Assembly (NCBI GenBank): GCA_035041965.1
Contig: JAPYMA010000373.1
Span: forward strand, 110,363 to 174,362
Origin: Anisakis pegreffii
Lineage: Eukaryota; Nematoda; Chromadorea; Rhabditida; Anisakidae
Length of the DNA: 64,000 bases
Direction: 5' to 3'
The translations under genes and the position numbers were made by a program. Under the pieces are notes generated by a model that had not been told where the DNA came from, did no database searches, and saw nothing but the letters and a program-made list of their open reading frames with translations. How positions within the stretch are numbered: the first letter of the stretch is position 1; each line of letters opens with the position of its first letter. This document shows, in pieces, positions 1-12,045 of this stretch.

Positions 1-1590
1 GAAATCTATTCTGTGCCTGTCGGTGACAACATCAATGCTTCCATGCGATTTCCGAGAAGTATAGTTGAGTGTTTTCCTTCTCAGTGATTTTTTCACCATA
101 TATTTATGATCTTTTAAGGGTTTAAACAAGTGTCATAAAAGTAGAGATTCCTTCTGAACTATGATTTCCATCAGAAAAAGACTGATCACGCAACTCGCAA
201 TGCCGGAAAAAAACAGCTGAAATTTCACCCATCATTAATATAATATAAAAAAACGTTTTCTTTAGCTGAACAGAATGGCTACATGAGTCTGCTATGGAGA
301 ACATTTTCACTTGATGGTATGATACGTATGATGGTATCATCATCGAAGCAATTCGATGAATGAGCTGAGCAAAAATCGTTGCTTTGTATTAGTCAAACTC
401 ATGCCCTATTGCCAGTATATCATACAAAAGTAATATCTGAATGAAATGCTCTCGCATTTGTGATGACATACATGAAAACTTCAAATGCATTATCAATGAA
501 TGATCACATCCTCGTTGAAGCGATTATCAATTACAGCTTAATAGTATTGAAGTACATTGCAACCAATACCAACTCAGATACACTCGATAATATGTCAATG
601 ACAATTGCTTTTTGATGTCCTCTGAAAATCGCACCCTTTCGGATCGCTTCAATGCATCATGAATGTTTACGTTCAGTGATCATTGCGAATTTATGTTCTA
701 CTAATGATAATACTGCTATCACTATGCTCATTTGTGAGTGCCTTTTGATTACTTTATATCTATCTCATAATGGGCAAAAACGCTCGAAAAATCTGCGTGA
801 AAGCTGCAATTTGCGTGAAAGTTATTCGTGTCACTGAAGATGACCTATCCTATCATCTTCTCACTTATTCCTCGTTTTCATCGCTTTATGTTCTTGTCAG
901 TTGTATTCTTAGGAATTACAAAATGAATTTCCGTTCACCCGATGTTTGTATCGCCTAATAGTGAGCAACACCAAACTGCTTGAAAAAGCGCTTGAGATCG
1001 ATCGTGAGGTTTTCTAACTGATGATCAGAGATACTGCTTGGAATGTAGGATATAAAAAACGTTGGAGATCATGCCAAATGATTTAAATTCTATGCGAAAC
1101 CACCATTGTCTAAGTTGGCTTCATTCAGATTACCAAAGTTTTTTTTTCCTTCCTGTTCAAACGATACGGATCACCTTATGGGCTTAGACTGATGTTTCCA
1201 TTTTAATCAGGGACAGTCACTTCACTGGGCGACGGCCGTCATGATTTCTGAGCCAACCAGCCTTTTACAGCCATTATCCACTAAACATTCTCCTGACCCT
1301 CTAGAAACAGTCCAGCCGTTGCTCAGTTGTTTTAACATGGTGATCATGATGTCGATAATGCCTTGACATTGAGAGTATAATCGCGCGAGTAGCAACAACG
1401 TTAACCTAAAAATACATGAATGCAGTTCGTGAAGCTAATTATTCCAGATCGCGTTGTTAATTTGATGGATGCGCTAAAATGTAAACTCGTTACGGTACCA
1501 TACTTCAAGTAATCGCGTTTGAAACGCGAATTTTATATTCGAGAAAGATTTCACTGTTGAGAACAAATCAACTTATTTTGTAGTGAATCA
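1..1590. other. intergenic, no gene seen
   Basis: AT-rich sequence upstream of the galactosyltransferase gene. Short open stretches on both strands lack splice signals or protein-like composition. I see no RNA gene or clear repeat here. Confidence 0.5.
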
Positions 1591-1592
1591 CA

Positions 1593-1602
1593 CTGAATTT
1601 CA
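1593..1602 (+). promoter_or_regulatory. putative spliced-leader acceptor
   Basis: A consensus nematode 3' splice site ending in TTTCAG lies 15 bases before the ATG at 1618. No 5' partner exon is visible upstream. This fits an outron that receives a spliced leader, and it supports the chosen start. Confidence 0.5.
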
Positions 1603-1617
1603 GTGTCAGCTGTAAAC

Positions 1618-4600
1618 ATGCTTAAGCTGCTAAAAATGATTTGGAGAACTCGACGAAAGTTTCTCTCTCCGCAAAAACTGAAGGTGTTGCTCATTTTTGT
1701 TGGCTCACTTTCTGCTTTGTGCATGATTCTTCAAACGATTACTTCTGGGGGACAATTTGCTGAAGTGCAGCAGAATCAAGCGATCTTTGAGGTAGTCGAA
1801 TCTTAAAATTTGGTACTAGGGACACCATTGTACCACTGATTTCCCACGGTCACTTCACGATTGCCATCTGGCTTAATAAAACCTTTCAGAACATGACGAC
1901 GACGGAACGTCAAAACATGACAACGACGCAGGGTCAAAGCATGCCAACGACGGAACTTAGTTTATCACAATCCTCGACAGAAAGCATTCTTATTGAGAAA
2001 CATATGTTTGGTTGGAGAATATTAGAAGAAGAGTTTTGCACGAAAAGGTATCCCGACCTGAAACTATTGGTTGTTGTGCACACAGCCATTAATAACTCGA
2101 AGAGGCGACAACTTTATCGAGAAACGTATGGCGATCACTACTATAAAAATGTGAGGTGTTTGATTATTGATATGATTCCCTAACAATTAGATCTATGCTA
2201 CATTTTCACAAGATGCTAATTTGTTTGCTATATAATTTTCTCGTCGGTGTCATCAGTAATAAGTGAAGCATTTCCAATTCAGCTTCAACAGTGTTTGAAA
2301 TCAAATTGCAACAGCGTATAACTACACTGCTCGCAAATAGCTACATTTTTTTCATCAGTAAGACTCTTAAATCAGCGTTCACTACCGTCATCAGATTTAC
2401 TGCGAAATTCACTTCGGAGCGATCTTAACCTATAAGAAGAGTGCAAGAAGGATCCATGAAATTATTCAGCTTCGCTGAATACAACTCATCAACGTAGTTC
2501 ATTTGAATACTCGATTTCAAGCTCTAATCCCATCTCAAGCTGAACTTCTACTTTTCATGAATTCAGCCCTCTAACCTTCATATTCACTCGTTTCAGCATG
2601 GCGTTGTGATGCTGTTCGTAGTGGGTGTATCCAATGATGCTTCGCAAAATGATCATATTGACGCCGAAAGCTTATTGTTTCATGATATCATTCAACAAGA
2701 ATTTTTGGACACCTATAGAAACTTGACCTGGAAGGTATTACTTTCAATGCAGTGACTAAAATAGGAACTTAACGGCGTTTGAGCTGATATAGTTTAACAA
2801 ATTGTACACCAATGTTCAATTGGTCACTTCGAGTTTGCTTAATTGGTCTGGTGTAAGAGTTGCTTTTGAATGATAACAAATATCTGAATGACGAAAATTT
2901 CGCAAGAAAGTGATGAGTTTTCCACTGTTGTGGATGCGACTTCAGAGTTTCCAAATTACTAATTCAGGCAGCTCAGAATATGAACATTTTCATCAAAGGT
3001 CCTCTCAATGTGTTCAGTATATGAAGTTTCCATGTTTCTCTTGGAATCATCCTAAGGGCTGACTACATCTGTTGTTCACATTACTGAAGACACGGTTCAG
3101 GATGACCGTTGTCTGCTCTATTTTCAGGCCCTATCATGGCTCGAATTCGTCGATGACTATTGCGGACCGGCTGAACTAGTGATGAAAATAGACGATGATG
3201 TTATATTCGACGTCTCTATGCTGATGAAATATCTGAAGAGTGAACGATTCCAGAACGTCACCGAGCACAAGAATATGATCAGTTGTGAGCCAAATGGCAA
3301 CCTGACTGTGCACAGGAATCGAAAATCAAAATGGTTTGTCATCGTTTGTCAAAGTTTTGAGTAGTGAAATTCGAATCGATTCGAATGACAGACACAATGC
3401 TCTCAGAAGGTGAGAGTTGTGATTTTCGCAATTATTATTTAGTAACTGCGATTAACGAATAAGAGCAGTAATAAGAGCTAACCACTCAGTCCAATAGGTA
3501 CGTGACGAAGGACGAGTTCGCCGCAAATGTTTACCAGCCATTTTGTCTCGGAGTACATTATATCATGCGACGCAAAACTGCCGTCGAGCTGCTCGAAGCG
3601 TCTGTTGGAGAGAAGTTCTTCTGGGTAAGTGGTTGCATTTACCTTTACTCAATTCATCGATAGAAACAAGTTGAGAAAGCAATTAACACCTTCGATAATT
3701 AGGAGGAGAAGGAGGATCAGCGATGGGGATATGAATAATGAGTTGGTCGAGTAGTGTACAATACCACTGACGAATGAATCTCACAATATTGATGAACAAT
3801 TTTACAATATCAGAACGAGCCACACGAGCTTGTACGAACCACTCAAAACTGTACGAAGAAATCAACCTAAACATTTTCTTGCATTTAAGGGTGATATTTT
3901 GAAGGCGTGATTAAGGTTATACAGTGTTTTACTGAATATTGTCATAGATTTGATTTCATATTTTGGGGCGCGTAAAACTTCCGGAAGAGCTTACAAATCA
4001 ACTATGAGCTTTTTATTTCAAAACCCGATTCATACAAATCCTGGGGGCGAACTTGATGACTTGTCAAACTGAATGAATCGTAGCTTCCAAGAACGTTTTT
4101 TTTTCGATGTGCATCCGAATCGTTGAGTCTGAAAACTCTGTGCTGATTCCGGATTGTCTGCTCGTTGTTTGAGAACAAAACAGAGTGGGAACAACATGAG
4201 CATCCGCTTGGAGTAATAAACTATGGAGGTGTTTCTAATTAAAGGCTTCATTTCTGAAGAATCATCCATATTTTTCAGAAGTCTTCGAAAATTCAAACGC
4301 ATTCTTTTTTAATTCGATTTTACTCAACGCCAACTGCGAATGAACGAAATCCACTCCTTGTTTACTTTCAAACGTAACTCGTTAGCAGTCGAATTCGTAG
4401 GATGCTTTTGAGAGTTCAATTAATAATTGATCATCTTGCATAGGATGCATCATTTCACCAGCTGTAACCTGACTCTGACGTTTCTGTTAGCTAGAAAAAA
4501 TCTTTCAGTTGGTATTAAAAATGTACGCTTGCAGATAGACGATTATTTTATCACGGGACATTTAGCGAATAAGGTCGGTGTCACGTTCAACAACGTCTCT

Positions 4601-5054
4601 CAACACCATGGCAATCATGTAGACTTGTTGCGGAGGAGAACGCTGTTCGCTCTCATGCAAAAGAGTGACCCCGATCACTTCTACGATTTGGCTAGTGAAA
4701 CGCTGCTCCGGATGAAGTTAATTTACGCTGTCGGGTATGTGCATAGAAATGCAATAAAGGATTTACAAAGCAGTTTATTCGCGTAACGTATTGTTGCATG
4801 CCGTTAGACGATGCAAGAAAATGAACATATCCAAGATAATTGTTTAGAAATGAACCGAATTATTCATTTTCACGGATTTCAAATGAATTATTTGTTTCGG
4901 TTAAACGCTTTCACCGTAAATTCCATAACTTGTTATCACAGGAATTGTATTTGACATGTAATTTATAGTTGATTGCGATTCTTTAGAAAATGTGTACTCA
5001 GAAATTCTTTTCAGTACATTGCTTCATTTCGTTCATATGGGGAACAGTGTATAA
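1618..5054 (+). CDS. beta-1,3-galactosyltransferase-like, GT31 family
   Basis: Seven exons: 1618-1791, 1890-2150, 2597-2734, 3128-3333, 3498-3624, 4535-4734 and 5015-5054. They join in phase to about 381 aa. The product is a type II Golgi enzyme that would transfer Gal, GalNAc or GlcNAc in beta-1,3 linkage onto glycoconjugates. Residues about 20-41 form a signal anchor. Residues 59-82 are a Thr-rich stalk with three copies of an 8-residue unit. The family start motif is seen as SKRRQLYRETYG near the end of exon 2. The DxD metal/UDP motif is IDDDV in exon 4 (Asp 213-215), and the distal acidic motif is WIDDYFITG at the exon 5/6 join. The Bt-toxin-resistance glycosyltransferases of C. elegans belong to this family, but I cannot assign orthology or donor sugar. 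The last short exon is the least certain. Confidence 0.85.
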
Positions 5055-8000
5055 CTGCAGCTGATGATATCCTTGTTCAAGTTGAACAGCTCTGTTCGTG
5101 TTTTTATTTCTGATCTGTTTAGTGAAAGTGGAACAGTTTTGAATTTTGTAGTGGAGGGCAGAACGGAACAGAGCGGTTTACCAGAAAGGGTGAATCGGGA
5201 TATCTCTAGTTGCAACCACCAAAAGAAACGTGCTTTTATGAAGTGCTTCACAATATTGTATTATTCATCTGTGATAATTTTTCGACTATTTCTCCGTTTC
5301 ATTGAATACTTTATTGAATTTCGATACTTCGTTAAATTAGATACTTTGCGACTGGTTCGTTCCATTCAGATTGATGCATTCTGACTGAGTTCTCAGTTCC
5401 AGCGATTTCATTCGATACATTGGATTTCATCAAGCCTCGATCAATAAATTTGAATAATGACATTGTTACCTGGTTTATCTGCATTTACCAGGCTATCAAA
5501 CGTTTGTAACGTTACTGATCACAATGTGTTTCATTCGGCATTCTTTTACCGTTGATTGACGCCGCCACCTCCCTGGCTAGTCGAACAGGCCAACCGAACA
5601 AAACCACTCAACTACTGTGAGTAATCATTTAGTGAAAATTATAACCTGTTTTATATTTCCTGAAGATACAACCGAAAATAAGTACTCATTTCTTCTCATT
5701 TGATGTCAAACACATTGCAAAAGAAATTCCTAAGTGCTTGATCTGTACAAGAAACGGTCATATTCACCCTAATTGGTTAACGGAATTGACTCAGTCGTTC
5801 CATTACCTGTAACACGGACACCACTTACCCATTAATGAAAATGCATACTAATATTCTTCGACCAAGAATTCTTGAATTCCACTACCTATTCGCTCAGAAT
5901 CATCTGCTCATAAAACCTACGAATGAGTCCAGCTCTAAATTGTGGTACACTTTAGCCTACTGCTTTCTGCGATTTAAATTTTAAATAAATTTGTTGGTAT
6001 TTTAACAAATAAATTGACTGTTTGACATTCGGTCGATGTGATTGCGGTAAAGACATGACATTGTGACATAATCAACAACTGATCAAATAGATTCATAAAG
6101 TATCAGTTTTAATTCTTTAATTTGAAATGTGCATGTGACAAGTTGGGATCGACCATTTTGACCACTACGGTGCTTCAGACTAGTCGAATCAAATTCCGAA
6201 GCAACGAATGCCGTAATAAGCAAACTGCGTGTGAGATTATGTAAAGGATTGTAGAACATTGGTCCAATTGAGGGCGATGGTGCATGATGCAGTCTTGAGG
6301 ATGTAAACGAGAATGAATGATTCTCTGTGATTGGATGCGTCCTTGATTGTCCACAATATTCTACCTTACAGTGAAACTGACCACTGAACAAACCTAATGA
6401 ATTAGTATCACCTTTAGAGAATTATTATGAGTAGAAAGGAAGAAGTAATTAGATCGAGAGGATATTTCCAACGTTTTCAGCATCAATTGATACGCTTGGA
6501 AATATTGATGGTAGGTGAATCAAGTGCTGTTCTGGAGATTTTCAGTTCTAGTAAGCGAATCCGAGAACGGACAACTTACTGAGTGCATCTATGAGATAGT
6601 GGATTGAAACTGATTTGGACATACGGGCTATTCTATTCTTATGAACTCATGCAAGCACATATTGACTCTGTTCATGGCAAAAACGAAGGTGTTTAATTTG
6701 AGTTTGATGGAAACAACGTCAGAAAAACTCGCGTATGATAGATCTGATAAGCTCATACCAATAAAACAACGTTGGGAAAGACAACAATGGAGGTTTTACT
6801 CCTATATGAATGACAACCTGCACATACCTCATAAATCCATGCACATGTTTTTACAGCGAAAAACTAGCAATGTATCCGGTTCCGTTACTTGATTGATGAG
6901 TTAATTTTCTTCGAAATATTTGTGCCTCTCAAGTTTCGTTGCTTTGAAAGTTTCACATTGCAGTGCATGCAGTATTTATGGATTTTTTATACGGATACAT
7001 TACTTACTTATAATGTGTAATGGCATATATTATGTTAATTTGAATTTATAGCGTTTACGATGCCTTAAACTCATAACTTCATTCCGTTACGAATAAAGGC
7101 GTTCTATCGCGCTCAATTGCCGCATTTAAATCATATGATTGCATTGTTCACAGCACGACTCTATAAGAGGAAATGCAGCCAAACACGCATTCTAACGAGT
7201 GATCTTGTTTTCTTTTGCCGTTGTTTCCAATACCCACATTTCTTCAAGCAGTATCATTCATCTCTATTCGATTAATCTATTCACCATGCAGCAATACGTT
7301 CAAAAGATGGAAAATCATGATGTCAAGCAGTATTAGACAGTCCAGTTTCAAAATCGGTATGTCAACGTTGCAATGCAGGGATGGAGCAGCGTGAGAACAC
7401 CTCATAAAACCAGATTTAGTCTATGCTCCGGAATGAACCGAGAACTAAGACTCAGCCTTAACTCTAGCCTCACAAGCAGTCTAATCTTTTCCTTTTTTCA
7501 TTCTTCCAGTTCAGGCTGTTGAATAATATTTCCAAAATGGTCACATCATGAGAACTCAATGCTTTTAAACTTTGGTGTTTTCACCTGCTGTTTGCATTTG
7601 AAACATTAATAAGTACTACTCCCACAGATCTATTCGTTCACTGATCATGAAGGCTATTTTCCAGTCAGTGGGTATTGAGAAAGTAGCAAATTACCAGTTT
7701 CCGGTGCTTGGAACATTTATTTTACTTCAGTATTTAAGTTGAGCTAAATATATCCGTTCTTCCACTTCACTGAGATTTCAGCGCGTTTTGAATGAACATA
7801 ATGCAATCATTTAAAGCACCAGAATCGGTTAGTTACTCAAGAATTTGTAGCATAATTTTGCTCACCTTCGTACGAATTCGATATTCCGTTTTGCAACTCA
7901 AAGCAACTTTTCGTTCAACTGAATCGACTCCAACCGCCGTACCGTAACAAATCAATGTCGATATAGGCATTTACAGTTACCACAAGTATTTTCGCTATTA

Positions 8001-8177
8001 AATCCCATTCAGCGAACATCAAATCATTGAGTTGTGCAAATGCTGTTGTATGAATTCGGATAATTTGAAGATATTCGGTTCGTAATTAACAAAGAAAATT
8101 GCTTTACACGACAGTCTACGGTGGTGTGCAATGCACATTATGGCCAACTATGCATCAAAATTCCGTTTCGGCATTGG
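5055..8177. other. intergenic with one dispersed repeat
   Basis: No convincing gene. Open stretches at 6083-6391 (-) and 6641-6892 (+) lack flanking splice sites and family features. The stretch 5466-5620 is a copy of the repeat also found near 49 kb. Confidence 0.4.
5466..5620. repeat. dispersed repeat, copy 1
   Basis: This stretch shares a diverged segment with 48970-49125. Matching blocks include CCAGGCTATCAAACGTTT, then GGCTAGTCGAACAGGCCAACCG against GGCTAG-CGAGCAGGCCAACCG, in the same order and orientation with similar spacing. It looks like an old interspersed element. No terminal repeats or coding capacity are visible. Confidence 0.7.
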
Positions 8178-8567
8178 TAGTCTTACTCGAGAGGAACAAA
8201 TCTGTGGGCTCGGTTGGCTTCTTTTGGCCCTATGGCTTCTGATGATCATTTATATGACCAAGGTATCACACTGTCTTTTTTTGCAAATTCTCATTCAGTT
8301 TCATTCACTCGAAGGTTCTCCGGCGAATTGTTCAGAGGCTGTGAAGCATACAAGCTCGGTTACTCCATTATGAAGGACTTCCGATTACCATCATTAAGCT
8401 TAAATTTGAGCTCGATTTGTATGCTCGAATCTTTATCGCACCTAAATAGTATGCTCGATTTGTATGCTCGAATCTTTATCGCATCTGTAACTTTCGAGTG
8501 CATCTTGGTTGATGGATTACAGTTGTCAGTTTATGAGCGATCCATGTGCTTTCATCATTCAAAATGA
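8178..8567 (+). CDS. fragment of an unidentified gene, two exons
   Basis: Exon 8178-8262 ends at a GTATCA donor. A 36-nt intron (8263-8298) ends in TTCTCATTCAG, and the reading frame continues in phase from 8299. The joined frame reads as plausible protein (for example LASFGPMASDDHLYDQ, then RRFSGELFRGCEAYK) and stays open to 8567. The second exon contains a 44-bp tandem duplication that is not a multiple of three, so the true 3' edge may lie before about 8405. No start codon or upstream exon could be fixed, and I recognise no family. Confidence 0.3.
8409..8484. repeat. 44-bp tandem duplication
   Basis: The unit CTCGATTTGTATGCTCGAAT plus CTTTATCGCA occurs twice in direct orientation with a 44-base period. 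It lies inside the open frame of the gene fragment above. Confidence 0.85.
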
Positions 8568-9448
8568 TCATCTGCATGGCACCTGACCGTTTCGCGTCAA
8601 TTTCGTCAAACCTTTAATATTCTACACTACCACTTATTCCCGTCACTTTATCCTCTTCAGTTTTTTCTCTTACTTCAGGAATTCTGGGCGTTACGCTGTC
8701 CATTCCGCCATAAAAACAAGAATCAAGAGAGCACTTCAGATGCAACGAATTCAGATCCGGAAAAGAATGAGGTTCTGATCGTAAACGTAGATCATGAAAA
8801 TGAGCGAGCCTGATCTTGGTAATAACAACTCTGGTTGATGCAGTGCTGTCAACGAATTTCATGCAGTTATTTATGATAGACCAATGAATTGGACATGAAA
8901 AACTATTCGTCATTACGTTGTTATTTGTTTTTATTTGAAAATTTTGCTGACAATGAGGCAAAATTTTTGAAGAAAACAAAACTTTCGGCTAAACAATTTG
9001 GATCTATGAAAGTAATATTATCGAGCCACTCTATGTCGCTGTACCTATAGCAGAGATGTACATCACAGTTATTTTTCCGCTCATTCCGTTATTTAGTTGC
9101 AATTCCACATATTGTATAAATGTATATTAGCTTGGCTTTCGATGGTTATTGAGCAAATTTTGATTTAACCACAACCGTACTTATCGGTAATTTTGAAACT
9201 CTTCGAATATCAAATCAATCAATATGTTCATGTGCTTATAATGTGCGTTTTGCATTACACAGAGGCAGCAGTTGTAAAAATTTTATTTGGGAATTTCTAG
9301 TCGATTGATCACTTGTTCAACGTGTACACTCATGTTCAAAATCTGTATTATGATTGTGTGAAGCACTGGTAGCAGCTGAATCAGAGTCGAATCTGTAGAG
9401 AAATTTTCAAAGGCGGTTGAACGAAGCGAGCAAACACCATCAGACAGT
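8568..9448. other. intergenic between convergent units
   Basis: An open frame on the minus strand at 8614-8979 has no clear splice borders or known motif. The rest is AT-rich and includes the 3' flank of the collagen gene. Confidence 0.4.
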
Positions 9449-10843
9449 TTAATATCCAGGTGCGGTACGTGGTGGTGGGCAATGGTCGCATGAACCCTTT
9501 GAGCCAGCTTGTCCCATCGGTCCTGGTGGCCCTGGGGGTCCTGGTTGTCCTGGTGGTCCATCCATTCCAGGATCTCCGGCTGGTCCTGGAGGTCCAGGCA
9601 TTGATTTGCCGGGTACTCCAGGTGGTCCATCGGGTCCAGGTGGTCCTGGAGGTCCGGGTGGTCCGGGTGGTCCCATTGGGCCTGGTCCGCCAGGAACAAT
9701 TTGTCCAGGTGGTCCAGGTGGGCCAGGTGGTCCCATTGAGCCAGCTGGACCAACTGGGCCAGGTGGTCCGGGTGGTCCTGGAGGTCCAGGCATCGTTCCT
9801 GCGCCATCAGGTCCTGGCATGCCAGGTGGTCCTGGAGGTCCCTTTGGTCCTGGTGCTCCTGGTGGGCCGGGTGGTCCTGGTGGACAGTCGAAGCAGAAGT
9901 CGGCGGCCGTTGGAATTGCATTTGGTGGAGCATCGCGTCCTGGAGCTCCGTCATTTCCGGGTGCGCCATCAGCTCCTTAAATGAATCCAGTTCTGGATGG
10001 TCTTATATTTTCATCTCTTTCACTTCCGAAGCACATGATGACAAGAAATTGTCGTTCCTTTTAATGCTCTCAGTAAACAACACTCTCCCTAAGCTCTTCA
10101 AAGACCTTTACCCATCTCAATTCACACTGACAGTTCATCGGCAATATGCTCATAATCAAACTGTGTATGTAATGAAGTTCCACCTATGATTGGGAGTTAG
10201 ATAAAGTACATCTTTCACTTGCCTGGCATTCCGTCAGGTCCTGGTGGTCCAGGTGGTCCTGGAGGTCCAACACCGCAGCTGCAGCATTCTCCTCCACTGA
10301 AGCCGGGTCCTGATAGACCATTGAAAGATGGGGCAGCACGGGCCCGTGCTGGTCGCCTTATTGTTCTACCGGTTACTCGAGTGCGGACGGCACGCTTGGT
10401 TCTGCTTGGAATTCCAGCTGCATCTTCTACCTGAAATCAGGCCTAGGATTGAGTAGGTTCTGCGTTAGCGCATTCTCTTATGTGTGAAATTTATGTTGCT
10501 TGTCATTTCGAATTGTTTTAGGAGAACACAAGAAGTGCTCGTTACGAGGATCAACGAGCAGGTCTATTGGAGGTGTGACTGGATGGTAAAGTGAAAATGA
10601 GTTAAAAAGGAACGAAATAAAACTAACAGCCGAATATTCGTGCCACAGACCATCGGTTCGATGCTTGCAAAAGTCAACTTCGCCTTGCAGTGATGACTGG
10701 ATATGTTGTGCGTAATTGTAGAGCATTGGCACAGCAATAATTGCTGTGAGCGTTGCAACTGTTGAGATTGCAATGCCGAAGAAGGCGGCTCGGCGAAGGC
10801 CATCTGCCTCCTCTTGCTTCATTTTCTCGTAATCAAAACCCAT
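9449..10843 (-). CDS. cuticle collagen, nematode type
   Basis: Three exons on the minus strand: 10628-10843, 10223-10430 and 9449-9975, giving about 316 aa. Exon 1 encodes the conserved N-terminal block ([18 protein letters not shown]) and a signal-anchor hydrophobic stretch, then [13 protein letters not shown]. Exon 2 carries the subtilisin-type processing site RTKR (residues 82-85), a cysteine cluster CCSC, and the first Gly-X-Y triplets. Exon 3 holds the interrupted Gly-X-Y domains rich in GPP, an FCFDC cluster, and the tail [13 protein letters not shown] typical of one collagen subgroup. It is secreted, cleaved, trimerised and cross-linked into the cuticle. Intron 2 uses a GC donor (CAG|GCAAGT), which restores the triplet repeat exactly. 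The ATG sits a few bases after a splice acceptor, suggesting trans-splicing. Confidence 0.95.
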
Positions 10844-11127
10844 CGCCAACTGTAACTAACAACCTTTTCGTCTCCTATCAAAATTCAGTTTGAAACTGGA
10901 AATTCAGCTCCAATTGAAGCAACAATCAAAATTGATCATATGCTTTAGATGAAAGTAATAAACATCTCAAAATAGTGGCTCCCCGAAATTAACAAATTTT
11001 TGAATACTGAGGAGCAAAATACGACGACAGAGTTTAATCACTCATACCACAGTCAAATTTTCTATTTGATCATCATTTCGATCAACATTTCTAATCCTAG
11101 AGCAACAGCTTCTACGGAGCAGAATTT

Positions 11128-11600
11128 TCACAATGAACCATCTTCTGGAGGGCAGAATTCTATCCTCCTGCCAATCCGAAGAATGGTTCGAAGTGGAATC
11201 TGCCCAATCGTTCTGATTCGTTGGAGAGGAAACTTGACATTAGGAGAGTGTTTTTCTAATATTATACGGCAAATGTGAGCAGGAGTTAGCATTAGTTCGT
11301 ACATAATCTCAGTGATAGTGTACAGTGAAACTATGAGACTAAAACTGCGATTTGAAGTGGCCGATTAAAGAAAGCAGTTAGAACGCTATGTTTAGGACGG
11401 AAAAGTAGAAGATTCAACAGTAGTATGGAGCTGACATCAACTTCAATAAAATAAATGTGAGCGAACAGCTTACCAGTGGCTATTGGTCGATCCAACAAAC
11501 GACTGCTGACAATTACTGAGTGGAGTTGGGAAACGAGCATTTTATAAGGAGACAAGTTAGGTGGAGAAAAAATGTCGATTATTTTGTGGGTGTACACCCG
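11128..11600 (-). CDS. 3' exons of an unidentified gene
   Basis: Two exons join in phase: 11474-11600 (acceptor CACTAATCAG, donor CTG|GTAAGC) and 11128-11255 (acceptor ATATTAG, stop TGA). They encode about 84 residues. Readable segments are YTHKIIDIFSPPNLSPYK, LLDRPIAT, then IGQIPLRTILRIGRRIEF. A candidate upstream exon lies near 11786-11830. The frame could belong to the same transcription unit as the exons at 12.0-13.3 kb. The sequence is basic and hydrophobic with no family I recognise. The collagen lies 285 bp downstream on the same strand. Confidence 0.45.
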
Positions 11601-12045
11601 CTGATTAGTGTAATATTTCTGTTGCGATAAGGAACACCAAACCTGATTTCTTCCCTAAACGCAACGACGATGCTTATAATTGCATAACATTAACTTTTTT
11701 TTAGAACATTCTCTCACATTTCTTAAACTTCATACACATAGAAATTTATCACCTATTTGATTAATCGTTGAATCGTCTCAGAATAATCACACTCACTTTT
11801 TTGCATACCATTTTTGCAGTTTTTATTCATCCAAAAATAAAGTACCTGAAAATTGCAAACGTTCCTTCTCATGCATTCAATTGCACCAAAAACAGGATTG
11901 CTCGCGTTTATGATGCAACTGAGTGCAATACCGGATCGGTGTTATGCAATAATCACCAATCAGAACTCGTCAAAATATCACCAGCGACGAGGATGCGCAG
12001 CACAATGCATCAAAAATGTATATTCCATCAATTGCTGCTTTGCAA

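Noticed and set aside
9460..9984. Long plus-strand frames over the collagen repeats
   Set aside because: They are antisense or out-of-frame readings of the Gly-X-Y coding repeat.
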